From the NCBI GenBank assembly GCA_029204225.1, contig CM055102.1, positions 13,290,885 through 13,354,884 of the forward strand: 64,000 nt of DNA, given 5' to 3'. This DNA comes from Diphasiastrum complanatum (taxonomy: Eukaryota; Streptophyta; Lycopodiopsida; Lycopodiales; Lycopodiaceae). Shown here piece after piece: positions 37,381 to 50,900 of the stretch (its first letter is position 1; every line of letters starts with the position of its first letter). The notes beneath the pieces are model-generated. The model was not told the DNA's origin and ran no database searches. It saw nothing but the letters and a program-made list of their open reading frames with translations. The translations under genes and the position numbers were made by a program.

Positions 37381-39515
37381 CAAAGGAGAGCTCTAAGCTT
37401 CCTCTTGTGAATGTGAGCCTTGGGATTTCCATTGCTAGGTCTCATGTGCCTAATCTACATGAATACATGCTCAATTCATTGCCTCATACTCATTTTCTCA
37501 TGCTTAATGTGATTTCATGGAGATCTCCTTGTTTTTGGCCTTCTATTGTGCTATCTTGAATGCTTTGTAACTTTTTTTGCTACTAGCTTTACTTCCATTG
37601 CTATGATACACCAAATCAAGCTCCCCTTTAAGAGAGGCCTATCGGTATACTTATACCCTCCATTGCTCCACCTAAATAAAGAGTGAATTATGACACCTCA
37701 CTGGGGCACATCGACAACTTATAACCGGCTCATGCAGCCACTTAGCTATGAGTCACTACCAGTTCCATAGAAATCTATAATTAGGCTTCTAAACCAATGA
37801 TTAAGATTAAATGCTTTAAGGGCCCTACCCCTTATAATCATGATTTTTGAGGTAGGCCTAATGACTTGCTTACAAGCATCTATGGGGAACCCAGTCAGCT
37901 TCACAACATATTTGCCCTAATAAAAAGTGGCATTTGACATCGATACCATTCACCATAATACAACAATCAACAACAAAAACCACTCTATGAGCTTTCTCCC
38001 CACTTGATACCAATCATGCACCTCATAGCAACCGACCAAGGTAAGCAATTCGTCAACTGCTACCGTTTCTACTTTCATGATGTAATTGTGGATAATCATT
38101 GGTCCATCATCTAAGCTAGCTTAGAGATGGGCAACAAATACTCTACTTCTTTGTATTGGGCATTGTCAAGGACGAGAGAGACTCATGATCAAGTTGTGAT
38201 GAGCCTCAATGAAACAAGTGACAAAAAGGTGCTTGTGAAAAAGTGCTTAAGGGCCCCAATTAAGTAGTACAATTGTGTAAACTTTAAGTTAATGCTCATT
38301 GCAAAAAAGGTGGCTAAGGGACATCTTACAATAAAAATCATGTTAGCATTCTCTCAATTTCTCAAATTAGCTTAATAAGCTAACGTTGAATTTTTGCAAT
38401 ATTAAAGTTTGGACAATTTTATGTGTGATTTATAAGATTTGGAAAAATCTCAATGAAATTTATAGGATGTTGATACATTTTTTTTTTTTGATAATATGGA
38501 TATTGACATGATTAGATTTTTCATTTTTTTTGGACAAATTTGTAAGTAAATTAATTTTCACTCGATTTTATACGACTTGAAATTTGCCTTTACAAATAAA
38601 TGGCCTTTAACTTGTGTTACTCATAAAAACCTATTGAAGGTTTTTCCATAAATTTTTGTAGGGAATGATCATATATAATGTCCATGATTTTCCATGAGGG
38701 CATAATGGCCACAATGTCCTTCATAGGAATTTGCCAACGGGCAATTTTCTAACAAGGCATTACACAATTTGTTATAAAGCTTGGATTGTGTTATATTGAT
38801 GTGGTAAGAAAATCATGATGGGCGAAGCTTGGATAGATAGAGTTATATGGCATTTTGGGCCCTGCCTTGGGCAAGGGCCTCATATCTTACATGCACATAC
38901 CTACTAAAATTCCGCCACCTAGATTTGCAATGTGGGACTCTTGTAGAATGCCATGTGATAAACAATCAGGGGAAATAAGTATTCAAAACATCGAAACATT
39001 TCAGGGATTTTTTTGGTTGGTTCCATTCATGACTTTCTTGTACAACAAAATCAAGAATCATATATAGGAGAGCTCTTGCATGCACCTTGATACAATGATG
39101 GTTTTATTCAAATTGAATCAAACTTTAGTACAAGCCCCAATCATATATATCAAAGATTTTTTTTTTTGGTTACATGTTAAGCAACTAGTGGTCGACGAAT
39201 CAATCTATTTGATTAAAAGCAACTTGATTCAAATCCATGTTGCTTTGAGTCAAAATAGATGGGAAATTTGACTTGGCAATAAAGGAAAAAATTGATCCCA
39301 GATTCTAAAGGGCATTAAAGTACGACCATAAGAAAAAACGTCGGTTGGTGAACGAGAAGCTGTTGAGAGTTTCCACATAAGTAACGGGCACTTCAGGCTC
39401 ATAATGCCCGTTTGTTCATCTGCCTATAGATCAAAAGAAATAGCAAGATTTCTATTGATGATTTTATTTTCCAAATGCCGATTGCATTTTATGATGGTTG
39501 TGTGAAAAAAAGGTC
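37381..39515. other. Intergenic, no gene seen
   Basis: AT-rich sequence with short, broken frames only, and T-rich runs near 38480-38530 and 39160. No LTR, TIR or coding motif was recognised. Confidence 0.4.
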
Positions 39516-39518
39516 ACA

Positions 39519-39582
39519 GTGCCCATTACGCAATGGACTTAGCCCAGGGAGTGCCCATTAGGCAATGGACTTAGCCCAGGGA
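39519..39582 (+). repeat. 32-bp tandem duplication upstream of the PheRS gene
   Basis: GTGCCCATTACGCAATGGAC and the next 12 bp (TTAGCCCAGGGA) are repeated at once with one difference (TTAGGC for TTACGC). The pair ends 200 bp before the start codon, so it lies in the proximal promoter. Confidence 0.9.
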
Positions 39583-39640
39583 GATGATATTTTGTTAGGC
39601 AAGGAGGCACACTAGGCCTTGCCCTTGGTTGAAGGGTTTA

Positions 39641-39658
39641 TGGGCTAGGGTTAGGGTT
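39641..39658 (+). promoter_or_regulatory. Site II element plus telo-box in the PheRS promoter
   Basis: TGGGCT (39641-39646) is directly followed by AGGGTTAGGGTT (39647-39658). TGGGCY 'site II' elements (TCP-binding) next to telo-boxes (AAACCCTAA in either orientation) are known in Arabidopsis promoters of genes for translation and growth, such as ribosomal protein genes. An aminoacyl-tRNA synthetase fits that group. The start codon is 125 bp downstream, so the motifs are near or just upstream of the transcription start. Function here is inferred. Confidence 0.5.
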
Positions 39659-39711
39659 ACATACTTTGATCGTGCAATATCTTTTCTCAGATCTGATTGC
39701 GAGGCCAGAGC

Positions 39712-39738
39712 ATGGTTGATTGCAGGATCGGGAGCTGA
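39712..39738 (+). other. Possible 8-codon upstream ORF
   Basis: ATG GTT GAT ... TGA encodes 8 residues and ends 44 nt before the main start codon. If transcription starts near the telo-box, this uORF is in the leader and could dampen translation. No transcript evidence is available from the sequence. Confidence 0.3.
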
Positions 39739-39782
39739 GAGAGGAGCAAGAGAGCGAGGGAGCAAGCGAAGGAGGGAGAGAG

Positions 39783-41326
39783 ATGGTGGCCTTAAGCGAC
39801 AAGGAAGTGACAAAGGCACAGCATGTGGAGGAGGTCATCCTGTCGCATCTGCAAACTCACGAGGAGATTGTGAATTCTGGAGAATTTGCAAAAGCAAATG
39901 GATTGGAGCACGACTTGCTTCTCAGCGTCGTTCAGAGCCTTCATGGCTTCAATTACGTTGAGGCACAGGTACTTGTTACTTGTTTTCACTCTGACTCCAT
40001 GTTCTTCAGTGTTAAATTCTTTGTTGCACAAGGATCAAATGGTGGACGAATATCAGTGTAAATTGATAATGTCATTGCGATTCTTGTCAGAAAGTACTGT
40101 TTCTAAAGGGACCCATTCCTTCTCAATGACAGATAATGGCAAAATTAGCATCACTTTTCTGAAGGTCAATTGTATGGAAATGCTTAGTCTTGAAGCTAAG
40201 ATTGAACCAGGTAACGTGCATTTAGAGGCAAATTATGGCAATTATCAGGAATGTTATGGAAGCTATTTCAACTATATGCCACTGCAACGCATTGTAGCTA
40301 AGAACGAATTAGATAATGTGCGTTCAGAGGCATAATATCAGCGAGTCCTAATGTACTTCCCTGCAACGCATTGAAGCTTGGAATAAACTAGATAACGTGC
40401 TTTTAGAAGCATATTATGGAGATTATCTGTGAGTCCTCTCATTGAGCTGTGGTAGCGGTGAGATGAGAGGACAAGCCGTAATCTCCTTAAAATGCCGAAA
40501 ATGCGCATCATCAAGCTGATTACTAGTCTTGAAAATCTTACACAAAAATCACATCCGGAGAGAGATCAAAAGATTCCATTTTTAAGAGGGTTCCTTATTT
40601 TGAGATTCCATTTCAAGAGGGCTCTGTATTTTCAGATTCTGTCCATGAGGACTTGTAGTTTTAAGGCAGCAAAATTAACCAATCACATCCTTTAGAAAAA
40701 GTCAAGTCTGAATGCTAGAGTGGATAATGGGGGTTCTTGAACTCAGTAACGACAGTCCAATTTTGGGAGATTTGAGCTGACATTCAAGTATCCATTATTG
40801 CTTTTTCTTCCTACGCTTCCTGTAACTAATGCAACAGAACGTTGCTGTTTTCAGCAAGCTTTGGAGCAGCTTGTTGAAAACAGCAACGTTCTGTTGCCAT
40901 TAGTTACAGGAAGCGTTCAAGGGGCAATGTGTGCATAATAGAGCGAGATATAGGTTTAAGGAAAAGGATAGATAAGCAATACATGCACACTGGCTGCACG
41001 GATCTTCAAAATAAGTCAGCAAATAAAACATGAGTTGCATGATATAATCTTATTTTCTAGCAGTGTTTTCTGCTAGATACAAAGTTTCTGTTACTCATAA
41101 ATGTACAAATGCAGCTAGAATGAAAGATCACACTTCATATCTGTAATACTGTGGCTGTATTGGCAACAATTCTGTTTGGTACAAAGACCAATTAGTTGGA
41201 GATTCAGATCTCTTACTTTTGTTGGAAGCACTCATGTAGTACATAATAATTTGATCAGTATAGTGCATCAGAGGCTGCTTGCAATTATGAGTTTGGATGA
41301 TCCTGTTCTCATCTGACTTAATTTCT

Positions 41327-41377
<51 letters not shown>

Positions 41378-42700
41378 CGCGTTCACATTTTGGGGAAGAT
41401 CAGCAAGAATCACTTGTTCTCAACCAATTGCAATGGTCAAGAGTTCAAGGCCTGCTTTAGGGTCCACTTTAAAAAACATCAAGAGACATGTTTTGCGTGG
41501 ATTTGTTTCTGAAGTGACTGGCTATCAATTTTTAGGTTCCACTTGAATGCTTTTGCTGGACATTGTTATGATTGATACCATGTATGGTTCACTTTACATC
41601 ATATTATCAAATCCCTGGCTTGAGGAGGAATCTTCATCTGCAACTCTTTCTGTTGCTGCAGGACATAAAAAAGGAAGCTTGGGTTCTAACTGAAGAGGGG
41701 AATTCATATGCTACACTTGGTTCACCTGAAGTGCAAGTTTATAAAGCGATTCCTTTGGAGGGAATTTCACGTGAAGATTTACAGGTCAGTTCATTTCTGA
41801 TTTTCAGAATCTGCTCTTTGTATTCACTGTTGATCATCTCAATTGTCTGGTCCTTTTCAGAAGTATCACTAGTCAAACTCCACGAAGGTCATTGTATTAC
41901 GTTCTAAGCAATTTCTTCTTTACAATACTTCCTTCTAGTTTCTGTAATGTACCGGTGTGATGCATCCAGACAAAACCCCTAACTTAGAAATCGGACTACT
42001 AGATTTTGAGATAATATTAGTTTGCAATTACAGCAAAATTGTTAGTACACTTCTCAGTGTACTTATCAAATTGATAATATTTAGTGACTTGTCAGACTTA
42101 GATTCTTATGAATCATTGTGACATGATGCTATGTAAAAATGGTGTATAAGACCCTTAATGCATACTGCTTGTGTATTGATAACACACGATATAATCAACC
42201 AATGCATGCACAAGAATCATAGACAATCCTTGTTGGGATTTTTTGCCTTCAATTGTAAATTGTGAAGGCTGCAACCTGTTAGATTGAAGAGCTGGTTACA
42301 TCTTCCCTTTGCACCCTTTTAAAGCTAAAAATCAAGAGCACACAGGATATTCTGGAATAATGTACCTATTCTGAATTCTTCTATCAAATGAGCTGCTCCA
42401 TGTTGAGTGATGAGATACTCCGAACCATTTAGTCCTCCTTTTATCTTGCAAGCTATCCATCTGTACCTGCAAAAAGCGATCCCTGTGAGCAGGTATTTAT
42501 CCTTTGCTTTCTAGTTTATCTCTGGGCGATCCTATCTGGTCCTCTACTTTTTCATCCTGCCTGATCTCTTGCATCCATTGGGGTCCTTGATTTCATTTGC
42601 AAAAGGTGCCTGATCAGTTCCAATCCATGCATTGAGGTGTGCTGCCGAACATGCTCGCTTTCTTGTACATCCCTTTTGGTCTTTTGTGAAGATTTTTTAA

Positions 42701-42789
<89 letters not shown>

Positions 42790-45217
42790 TGTGATATAAC
42801 TGATTCCTAATGATGCTGCAGAAAAAGCTGGACGTTTCTGTTTTCAAAATTGGTTTTGCCAAAGCTATGGGCAATAAGTGGCTGGAGACTAAACCATTGG
42901 TTTCTCGTAAGGTATATCACATTGTTCACCACGAGTTACATTGTTTACATATAATGCAAAAAGATATTCAATGCATAGATCCACTGTGTTCCAGAGTTCC
43001 TATCATGTTGCGGAACGCTGGTTCCGAAACGTTCCGGAATGTTTTTGTTTGTTTGTTTTTTTTTTTTTTGGGTTTTCTTAGGAAATTTTCTTAGATGCCT
43101 TAGAAAAGAAAAAAAGCCATAAAACGGCATCTAAAACACATTTAAGTACCTTTTTGTATTAGATAATATTCTAAGCACTTATCTTATGAACATTCACCAG
43201 AAAACTTGAATTGAGACTCCATTTGATTCAAACAAGATTCGAACGATTCAAATTGAGTAGTTTCTTCCCAAAAAATAGTTGCTAAGATTTGTTGGAGCAT
43301 GGATTTTAATGCTTATTGGGAGTCAAGATGTAAGAACATGTTACTTTAATTTTACTGACAATACTATATAGATGTGCAGAAGCAAGATAGGTGATATAGT
43401 GACTAATATCCTAATCAATTGTAGGATCAGCTCCAAGAGCTTTAAATTGCCATTCTTTGTGACTATGCTCAAGCATCCATCTCTTCTAGGATAAACTAGT
43501 GAATGACGACATTGCCAACATATTTAGAATTTGTCTAAATTTTAATGATTAATTTTGTTCTTTTACAGAGCATCCCCATAACATTTAAACATGCAGGAAG
43601 TTAAGTTTTTTTTTTGGGTTTTTTCCAGGGTTATGACGTCGGACGCTCGTTCCGGAACCCTATGCCTCTGGAATGTTGTTCCGACGCATCTTAGATCTAA
43701 TGTAATGTGTATAATGTCTACAATGTTTCTAAAAACTTATAAATATTGGTAATGAATACATACATTACAAAGTTTATTGTTGCTTGTAGAAAGCTAAAGT
43801 CTGAAATCATATTAAGTGTTCATAGAATCACCATTGCATGTGACAAAGATGAATGGACACAATTAAAACTTCCCACACAAGATAGTAGATTCCATGTTCC
43901 AACTTCCACCTAACATTGTGGTTTATGATTTATCCATCATCCATCATCAAACATCCATGATGCAGTACACTAGGTAAATATTTGAATGCTAATCAAAACA
44001 TTGAAAGGCCAAATTAAAGAACTGTTAATGATTACACATATCAAAGAATTGTTTAGAATCAAAGAATCGAGTATCTATTTCTTTTAATTTTGTTTGTTTA
44101 CATTTTTTTGGGTCCGATTCTTCTTGATTCGAATTTCGAATAGGCCTTGAATGATTCATTGCTGAAGCACAATTTCTTTGCCAATGAATTGTGATTCATG
44201 GAAACATTAAAATTGAGGAAGACTTTATGTAATTGCTTTAAAATCATTTTCTTCTACAATTTTCCTTTTGAACCGCATTTTTTTCTTCGGTACTAATGGA
44301 ATGAATTTTGCAAAATCATTTTGTAATGTGTTCACAACATTTCGGGTACATATCCCTTTTTGAATCTATCCTACATTATGTTTGGATTGGCATTGGATAT
44401 AAACAATTTAAGCTTGTTGTGTCATGTGATGTAGGTGTCAAATGTTGAAGATCAAGTCCAACAACAACTTGTTCATATTAGAAATGGCCAGGTGATGTTT
44501 GTGTTACCATGAAAAAGTAGCTATTGTGGGATTTGTGATGCCCTTTAAAATGCATCACTGGAGAAGTTTGCTTAAAAAATGTTGTTGAAAAGAAAAAGGA
44601 TGATACATGTTGTAACATCAAATTGCTTCAGGATTTCACAAAAGGAATCCATCCTTTATGCTTTGCTATTTGCTTTCCATCTTCTTGACATGTGCATGAT
44701 GCACTAACAAATTCTCCCAGGATTTGGCAGCAGCAGATATTGATGCTTTGAAAAAAAGAAAGCTCATAATACCTCTGTAAGTAAAGTTGCTCCTAAGATT
44801 GAAATTATTGCAACGTAGAACTTAAGCTTGTATTTATCAAAGCTACTTCATTTTTCAAAAGCTTTAGCTTTGTGGTAGTTTACAAAGTTTTTAGCTCTAG
44901 CATGCAAGAACATTGAAGCCGCTCAAGTGAGTTGTCTCACAATTTGCTGTAGGATTGTGATGTTTGAAGTAGTTAGGGTCACATTAATGAATATTACTAA
45001 TGACCCTAATGGGGATTATGGAAACAGAATCTGGAAGGGGTACTCAATAAGAAAAGGGACAAGCTATGCCCCAAAGAGAACTAAGGCTGCAACTGATCTT
45101 ACTCGAGAAGTTTTGCAAAGGTAGCTAATTTTGAAACTTGTTCATGTCATACAAAATCATTTTTAGTTTCAAAATCTCTCTGTCTCTCTGTCTCTCTCTC
45201 TCTCTCTCACTCTCACT

Positions 45218-45271
<54 letters not shown>

Positions 45272-47945
45272 CATGCATTGATTGAGTTTTTTGCAACCAC
45301 ACATTTCAACCAAGTTTTGCTTGCTCTTTGATTATTTATTTTGACATACGGTTCCAGAATAAAAATTCTAGTAGCATTGAATTGGAGTTTTGCACCTAGA
45401 GCAATTTTCTATCAACAAGGTACATAAATACATGTGTATTGTTACACATTCAAATTTCACGTATGGGTGGAGCTATAGAATACTTCAATTTGAAAAAATA
45501 TTTTACCTCATAACATTTAAAAAAAAAGAGAAAAGGATTTTGTTTTTGCAATCCAGGTTGCTGATTGCTGACGTTTCGAAACGATCATTTGGGAATGTTG
45601 ATCCATTGCAATTATGATTTCAAGTGTTATTTCTCATTTCAGTTTCTATGTGATGTTTTTCCCTTTAAGCAATAATTTGGGGCCTCATTGATTGTTTAAG
45701 GAACAAATAAAGCATATTTACTAGGTATTGGGCCATTTTTGAAAGGAACCCTAGAAGTGAGTGCCCAACCCTCACCCTCGACCCCTTTCCAAAGGTGAGC
45801 TGTTTTTGATAGAGGTGGTGATCTTCTTCATAGGAGAACAGACAATATTCATTGTAGGAGGGCCTACAAGGCAATGCATCTTGGATTATTGTTGGTATCT
45901 TAGTTGAGGATTCTTAAGGCAACACATTGTTTTGTTTTGATAATATTATTTTCTATGCGTATATGCGTAGCGTTCTAAGAGTGTTTCAGAATGGTTTTGG
46001 GATCTAGCAGCGTTCCAAATCAGAACGTTGCAAACTTTTTTTTTTTGGTTTTATTTTTAAAACTATGTGTTGGGGTGGGAAAAAAGAACATGTAGGGATG
46101 TAATAAAATTTCCAAACACATTGCAAAGCATAGTAACTACTAACTTGTAAGTACTAGTAACAACTAACTGAACAAAGCATATTACATTGAAGTCCATTCA
46201 CTAACTAAACAAAGCATTTAGGCTTCAACATGCTGCATACCAACATTGAAACTTGAAAGCAATCACATAGTACAGACTACAGTGCTAAGTGTATATGATA
46301 CAAATACATGGAAATTGATCCACATTCCACACATGCCCCTCATAGACTCATGCAACACAAAATAAAACAATGAATCTTTATGACTCGGAGGCATCATGAT
46401 TAGATGGGGATTCCTCCTCATCACTATCATTGGTAGACGAGTAGGAAGACAAGGAATCCCGTCCACAAGCTCAACGTTTGTCCATATGGCTCCAATAGCC
46501 CACATACGGTGAAGCAAATGAAAAAATTGCGTGTATGGGCTTGTGGAAGAAATTCCACCTGTCAAGCCACTTCTCTTGGATAGCTAACATCCTACAAAAA
46601 CCAAAAAAGTTATCACTGCATTGTAGCAAACATAACTCAACAATGCTTAAAGCTTTTATAAAACAAATGCACCAAAAAGATTACAAAAAAGGTATACCTA
46701 TGGTCATAAAAAAGCAGTCACAGAAGGGTCTGCCCAATCTTGTTTATAAACTCGTAAATGAGGCCGAGTGTAGAACCCTCTCAATCCACCAACCTCAGCA
46801 CATGGTACACTGGCTGTAGGACCTCAACTAGCTACTCGGCCTGTCACCATAAATCATCTCCAATAACAATCCTCTGGAACCTAAGTCTAGTCGGCTCACT
46901 GCTACGATGCCACTGTGTGAACTCAGGGCTGGCTGATGCAAGTCGACCCTGAAGCAACCACTTCAACATGACGAAGTGGTAGGCAACGCATGTGGGTGCT
47001 AGCTTCTTGGATGTGATGGTGAAAACCCAAGGGAGGCCTCCTATGTCATGCATCAAAAGATCAATGCAGTGTGTTGCACACGAGGTCCATACAATAGTAG
47101 GATAGTCCCTCTCCAAAAGCTCACCCATAGCCACATAAATACTGGCATTGTCTATGACAACTTGCACCACATATTGTGCCCCCACCTCAATGACTGCTCC
47201 ATGTATACGCTCATAGATAAACTCTCCCGACTGAAGTCCGTGATGGTCCTCCTCCTGATGGACTAGGCCATGATCGCCTTGCTGCTATGGCTGCTGATGG
47301 AGGCCGTGATCGACCTATTGCTGATGAACTAGGCCGTGATGGCCCTGTGCTGCTACTGCTAGCCTGTTATCTTGTGCCAATAGAACCTAATTGCCCACCA
47401 ATCTGTACTCTTGTTGCTACTCCATATGTGCTCAGTAGGTGCTCTCGCTCAGGTGCAAGAACTGCCACACATGGGGCAATGTGCATGGTCATTTGGCCTG
47501 GTCAAACCAAGCAAGTGCGCTCTGATCCTCGTTTCTAAGCACTACAGGACTCTATTTTTGCTAGTTACTGTAGGCAATACTAAGTCCATAGTTGACAAAA
47601 AATCAAGAGCAATACAGTGACAAAGCTCTGTAAGCAGCATAAGAAGGCAAGGATTAGTGTTGTGAAATCCTTGACGGTTTTTTTCAAAGGCATATTAACC
47701 TTTAATGAGTAATAGTTCTTGGAAAACTGAGAAGTTAAAATATTTTATTGCTGGAAAGCCAGTGAATTTGCCGGCAAGCTTGTGAAATTGCCAAAAAATT
47801 GATTCTATGTCCAAATTCATGGAATGTAGAACCCTAGTTTCATTGTTTGGGACAGTTAGCAAAGTATAGGAATGGTACTGACACTTTTCTTGTTTTCTAC
47901 TATTTTGATTGGTTCTTGAATGTTTGCAAATTTTTTCATGATATC

Positions 47946-47992
<47 letters not shown>

Positions 47993-50900
47993 CAATATCT
48001 TTCATACATGCAGCCCATGTTTCAAAACATGTTCCGGAATGCGATTTGAGAATTTGGGAATAGTCTTCTGTTTAGTGTATCTTCATTAGCAAAGCTAGTT
48101 AGCTTTTGATATGTTTCCATAGGTGTAGAAATTGGCTAACAGTCAAACATATAGAATTTTTTGTTCTCAATAATCAGAGACCTCATAGTTTTCAGAAGAG
48201 AAAAAGCCTAAGCTCTGTTTCAAAACACCTAGAGGTTATTTTCTCCCTAAACCCTAAAACCCCTCTTCTAAGCTCTTTGCTAATATGGTATACCTATTCA
48301 CTCATCTTAATACTTAATAATTACCGCCCTCCCTAAGTTCCAAGATCCGAAGTTTCTATATTCTTCCTCAATACTCATTCACAAATTACAAATTACAATG
48401 AACATTCAAGATTTAAGAAAGGTGAAACTAGTCCTCCCTAAATCATAATTATTATTCCTTCTCCCCATAATTGTTATTTAAATACTACTTTATTCCTTCT
48501 AAGTTCTAACTTCCCAGCAATGCTCAATGCCCATTATCCTAATCTCTAAACATGCCTCTCTAATGTCCATAAATGATAATACATATGGATTATGTAAAAT
48601 GCTTCTCTCCTCTCCTCCCCCTGTTTGAGCTATTCCAAAAGAAGTATACAATTCCCGCTAATCTAAGGAAGGCTCCTTCTAACTCTTTCTATCATTTTCT
48701 AACAGAAAACGGAATCAGTAGATCTGCAAACCATTGGCATCAGAACACCATTCAAAACTGATTTAGGTATTAAACTCAAAAAAAAAAAATTGGCCATTAC
48801 TCTATCTCTATCATTAATGATTGGTTTTCTCCAGTTGCTGTTTTTACAATTTGTAGTATTGTCTCTCGTATTTCTTATATTCCACAGGCAGGCTTTGGAG
48901 TAATTTCTTTTCATATGTAATATGTATTGTGAAACAAAAATAGGCTTACATCTAGTAGGCAACCTATTCGGTAATTATGAATGCCAACCTCGAACAGTCC
49001 TTATATAGAAAGATATATTGGGGAGACACAGTTAGATACAGATGCTAAATTGGAAGTACCATCCTCCAGTGGAGGTGTGAGAATTATTGGAGGATAGAAG
49101 CCACTTTGGACCTTTTTCAGTTTATTGCAAGGAAACCTGAGACTGGGTGGTTTTTATTATTGGTAAGGCATTTATGCTTTCTATTAATCCAAGTTTGAAA
49201 GCTTCTCATTGTTCCAAAGAGCAATCTTAGATTTGTATATGTTATGCCTCTAAAATTTCCAATTTCCATAGTTATAATATGTTATGAATAATCCGTGTGA
49301 CATCTTACAAGTATTGAATAGACCATTTATTATGAATTTTGATGTCTCAGTAAATGTTGCAATTCAGTGAAACTTCACCAAAATGGGATGATGGACATTT
49401 CCCTATCTCTCGCTGGTTGTTTCTTGTTACCCAATGAAAAATGTTTCTTATGTGAATAAGCATTTACGTGGTGAAGAGTGACAGTGGATAGATGGTGAAG
49501 AGTGACAGTGGAGCTATAGGGTAGGCCAGAAAGGTGGGGCTTATAGTTGTAACAAATTGGTTGCCAATACATGTGGGACTTGTCTCGTTTGCAGGCGTTT
49601 GGCACTACACATTATCACACTGCATTTAGAGATGCAACTGACAGCATTCATTATAATCATGCCATTCTTCAACAAGCGTGCAGTCGAAGTTTCTTTCCTA
49701 GATTGATGTAAAGGAAGGAGAGAATTCATGAATGCATTGCTTTTCAAACTGAGTTTAGGGGGTGTTTTCAGTAGGATGGAGGTATCCAAGCAGTGAATGG
49801 AGCGATATTTAAAAGGATATTGAAATTTTGCTGAAAGCTATATACTGGCGTGAGTGTCTGGAGCAAATGGTGAGAAATGGGAAGAAGATCAAGGAGTGAG
49901 TGGAGTAGTCTGATGATGTCTAAGTTGTTGAAAACACTCAAGTCAACTTAGCATATTTGATGCTGACATTTATTTTAGTATATTGTTAACCATGACTAGT
50001 TTCGCTCTAGGTGGAAATCAATTTCAGCAAGTTCATGTGCTGTCCTCGAAGAATTTAATTAGCTGAATATGGCGTGGTATCGCAGGGGTACATGGAAGGA
50101 TCTGGTATTTAAGGATTACAACTACAATGCATTGGGACAGCCAACTGAAGGTGGCCATCTTCACCCTTTGCTCAAGGCAATACCCTTATACCCTGTACTT
50201 TTTACGTCTGTTGTCTTTATCTTCAACATTTTATGTACTGCTGTTAAGCACATATTTTCTTTAATGCAACAATCTGTTTGGTTACTATCCTATTGTCCAA
50301 GGGTGATATAGTCATCTTTTTATAAGTGGTTTTGGCATTATCTTGAAAATAAGAAGTATGAAGTTTAGAGCATTACCTTATGGCATCACTGACTTAATCA
50401 AATTTGTGAATTTGGATATATTCCGATCTCACAAATAGATATTTTTCTGTCAGTTTAGAGGACATGAAAATTCTTAATGAATTTTTGTCCAAGTAGTGGC
50501 CAGCTATATGTTCTTATTGGCACATCTTGGGAGGGTGCGCATTCCCCTGCAGCTAATGTAATTTCTTACTTATCAAAACTAACACATATTACTCGATGCC
50601 ATGATGGTAAGGTTCTTGTTTTTTAAGCGTCACCTTATCACTGACTTCTCAACTGAATATATTCCAATCTCAAAGATACATATATATGAAGTTTAGAGTA
50701 TCAAAAAGATAAGCAAGTTCATCACACGAGAAGTTTGTAATGTGTTTCGTTAGAGTTTCTTTTCATACATAGCATATAAATCCAGCACGTAAGTTTACTG
50801 GTATGAAGCAGTACAGGCTTGTTGTTTACTCATGCAGTCTATCTACTAGCTAGTTAGTTTTTTATTAGAATTTTGTTGCTTTCTACTACTGCCTCAGATT

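Noticed and set aside
39647-39658. Interstitial telomeric repeat (AGGGTTAGGGTT)
   Set aside because: Only about two units, adjacent to a site II motif and 125 bp before a start codon; a telo-box in a promoter explains it better than a telomere relic.
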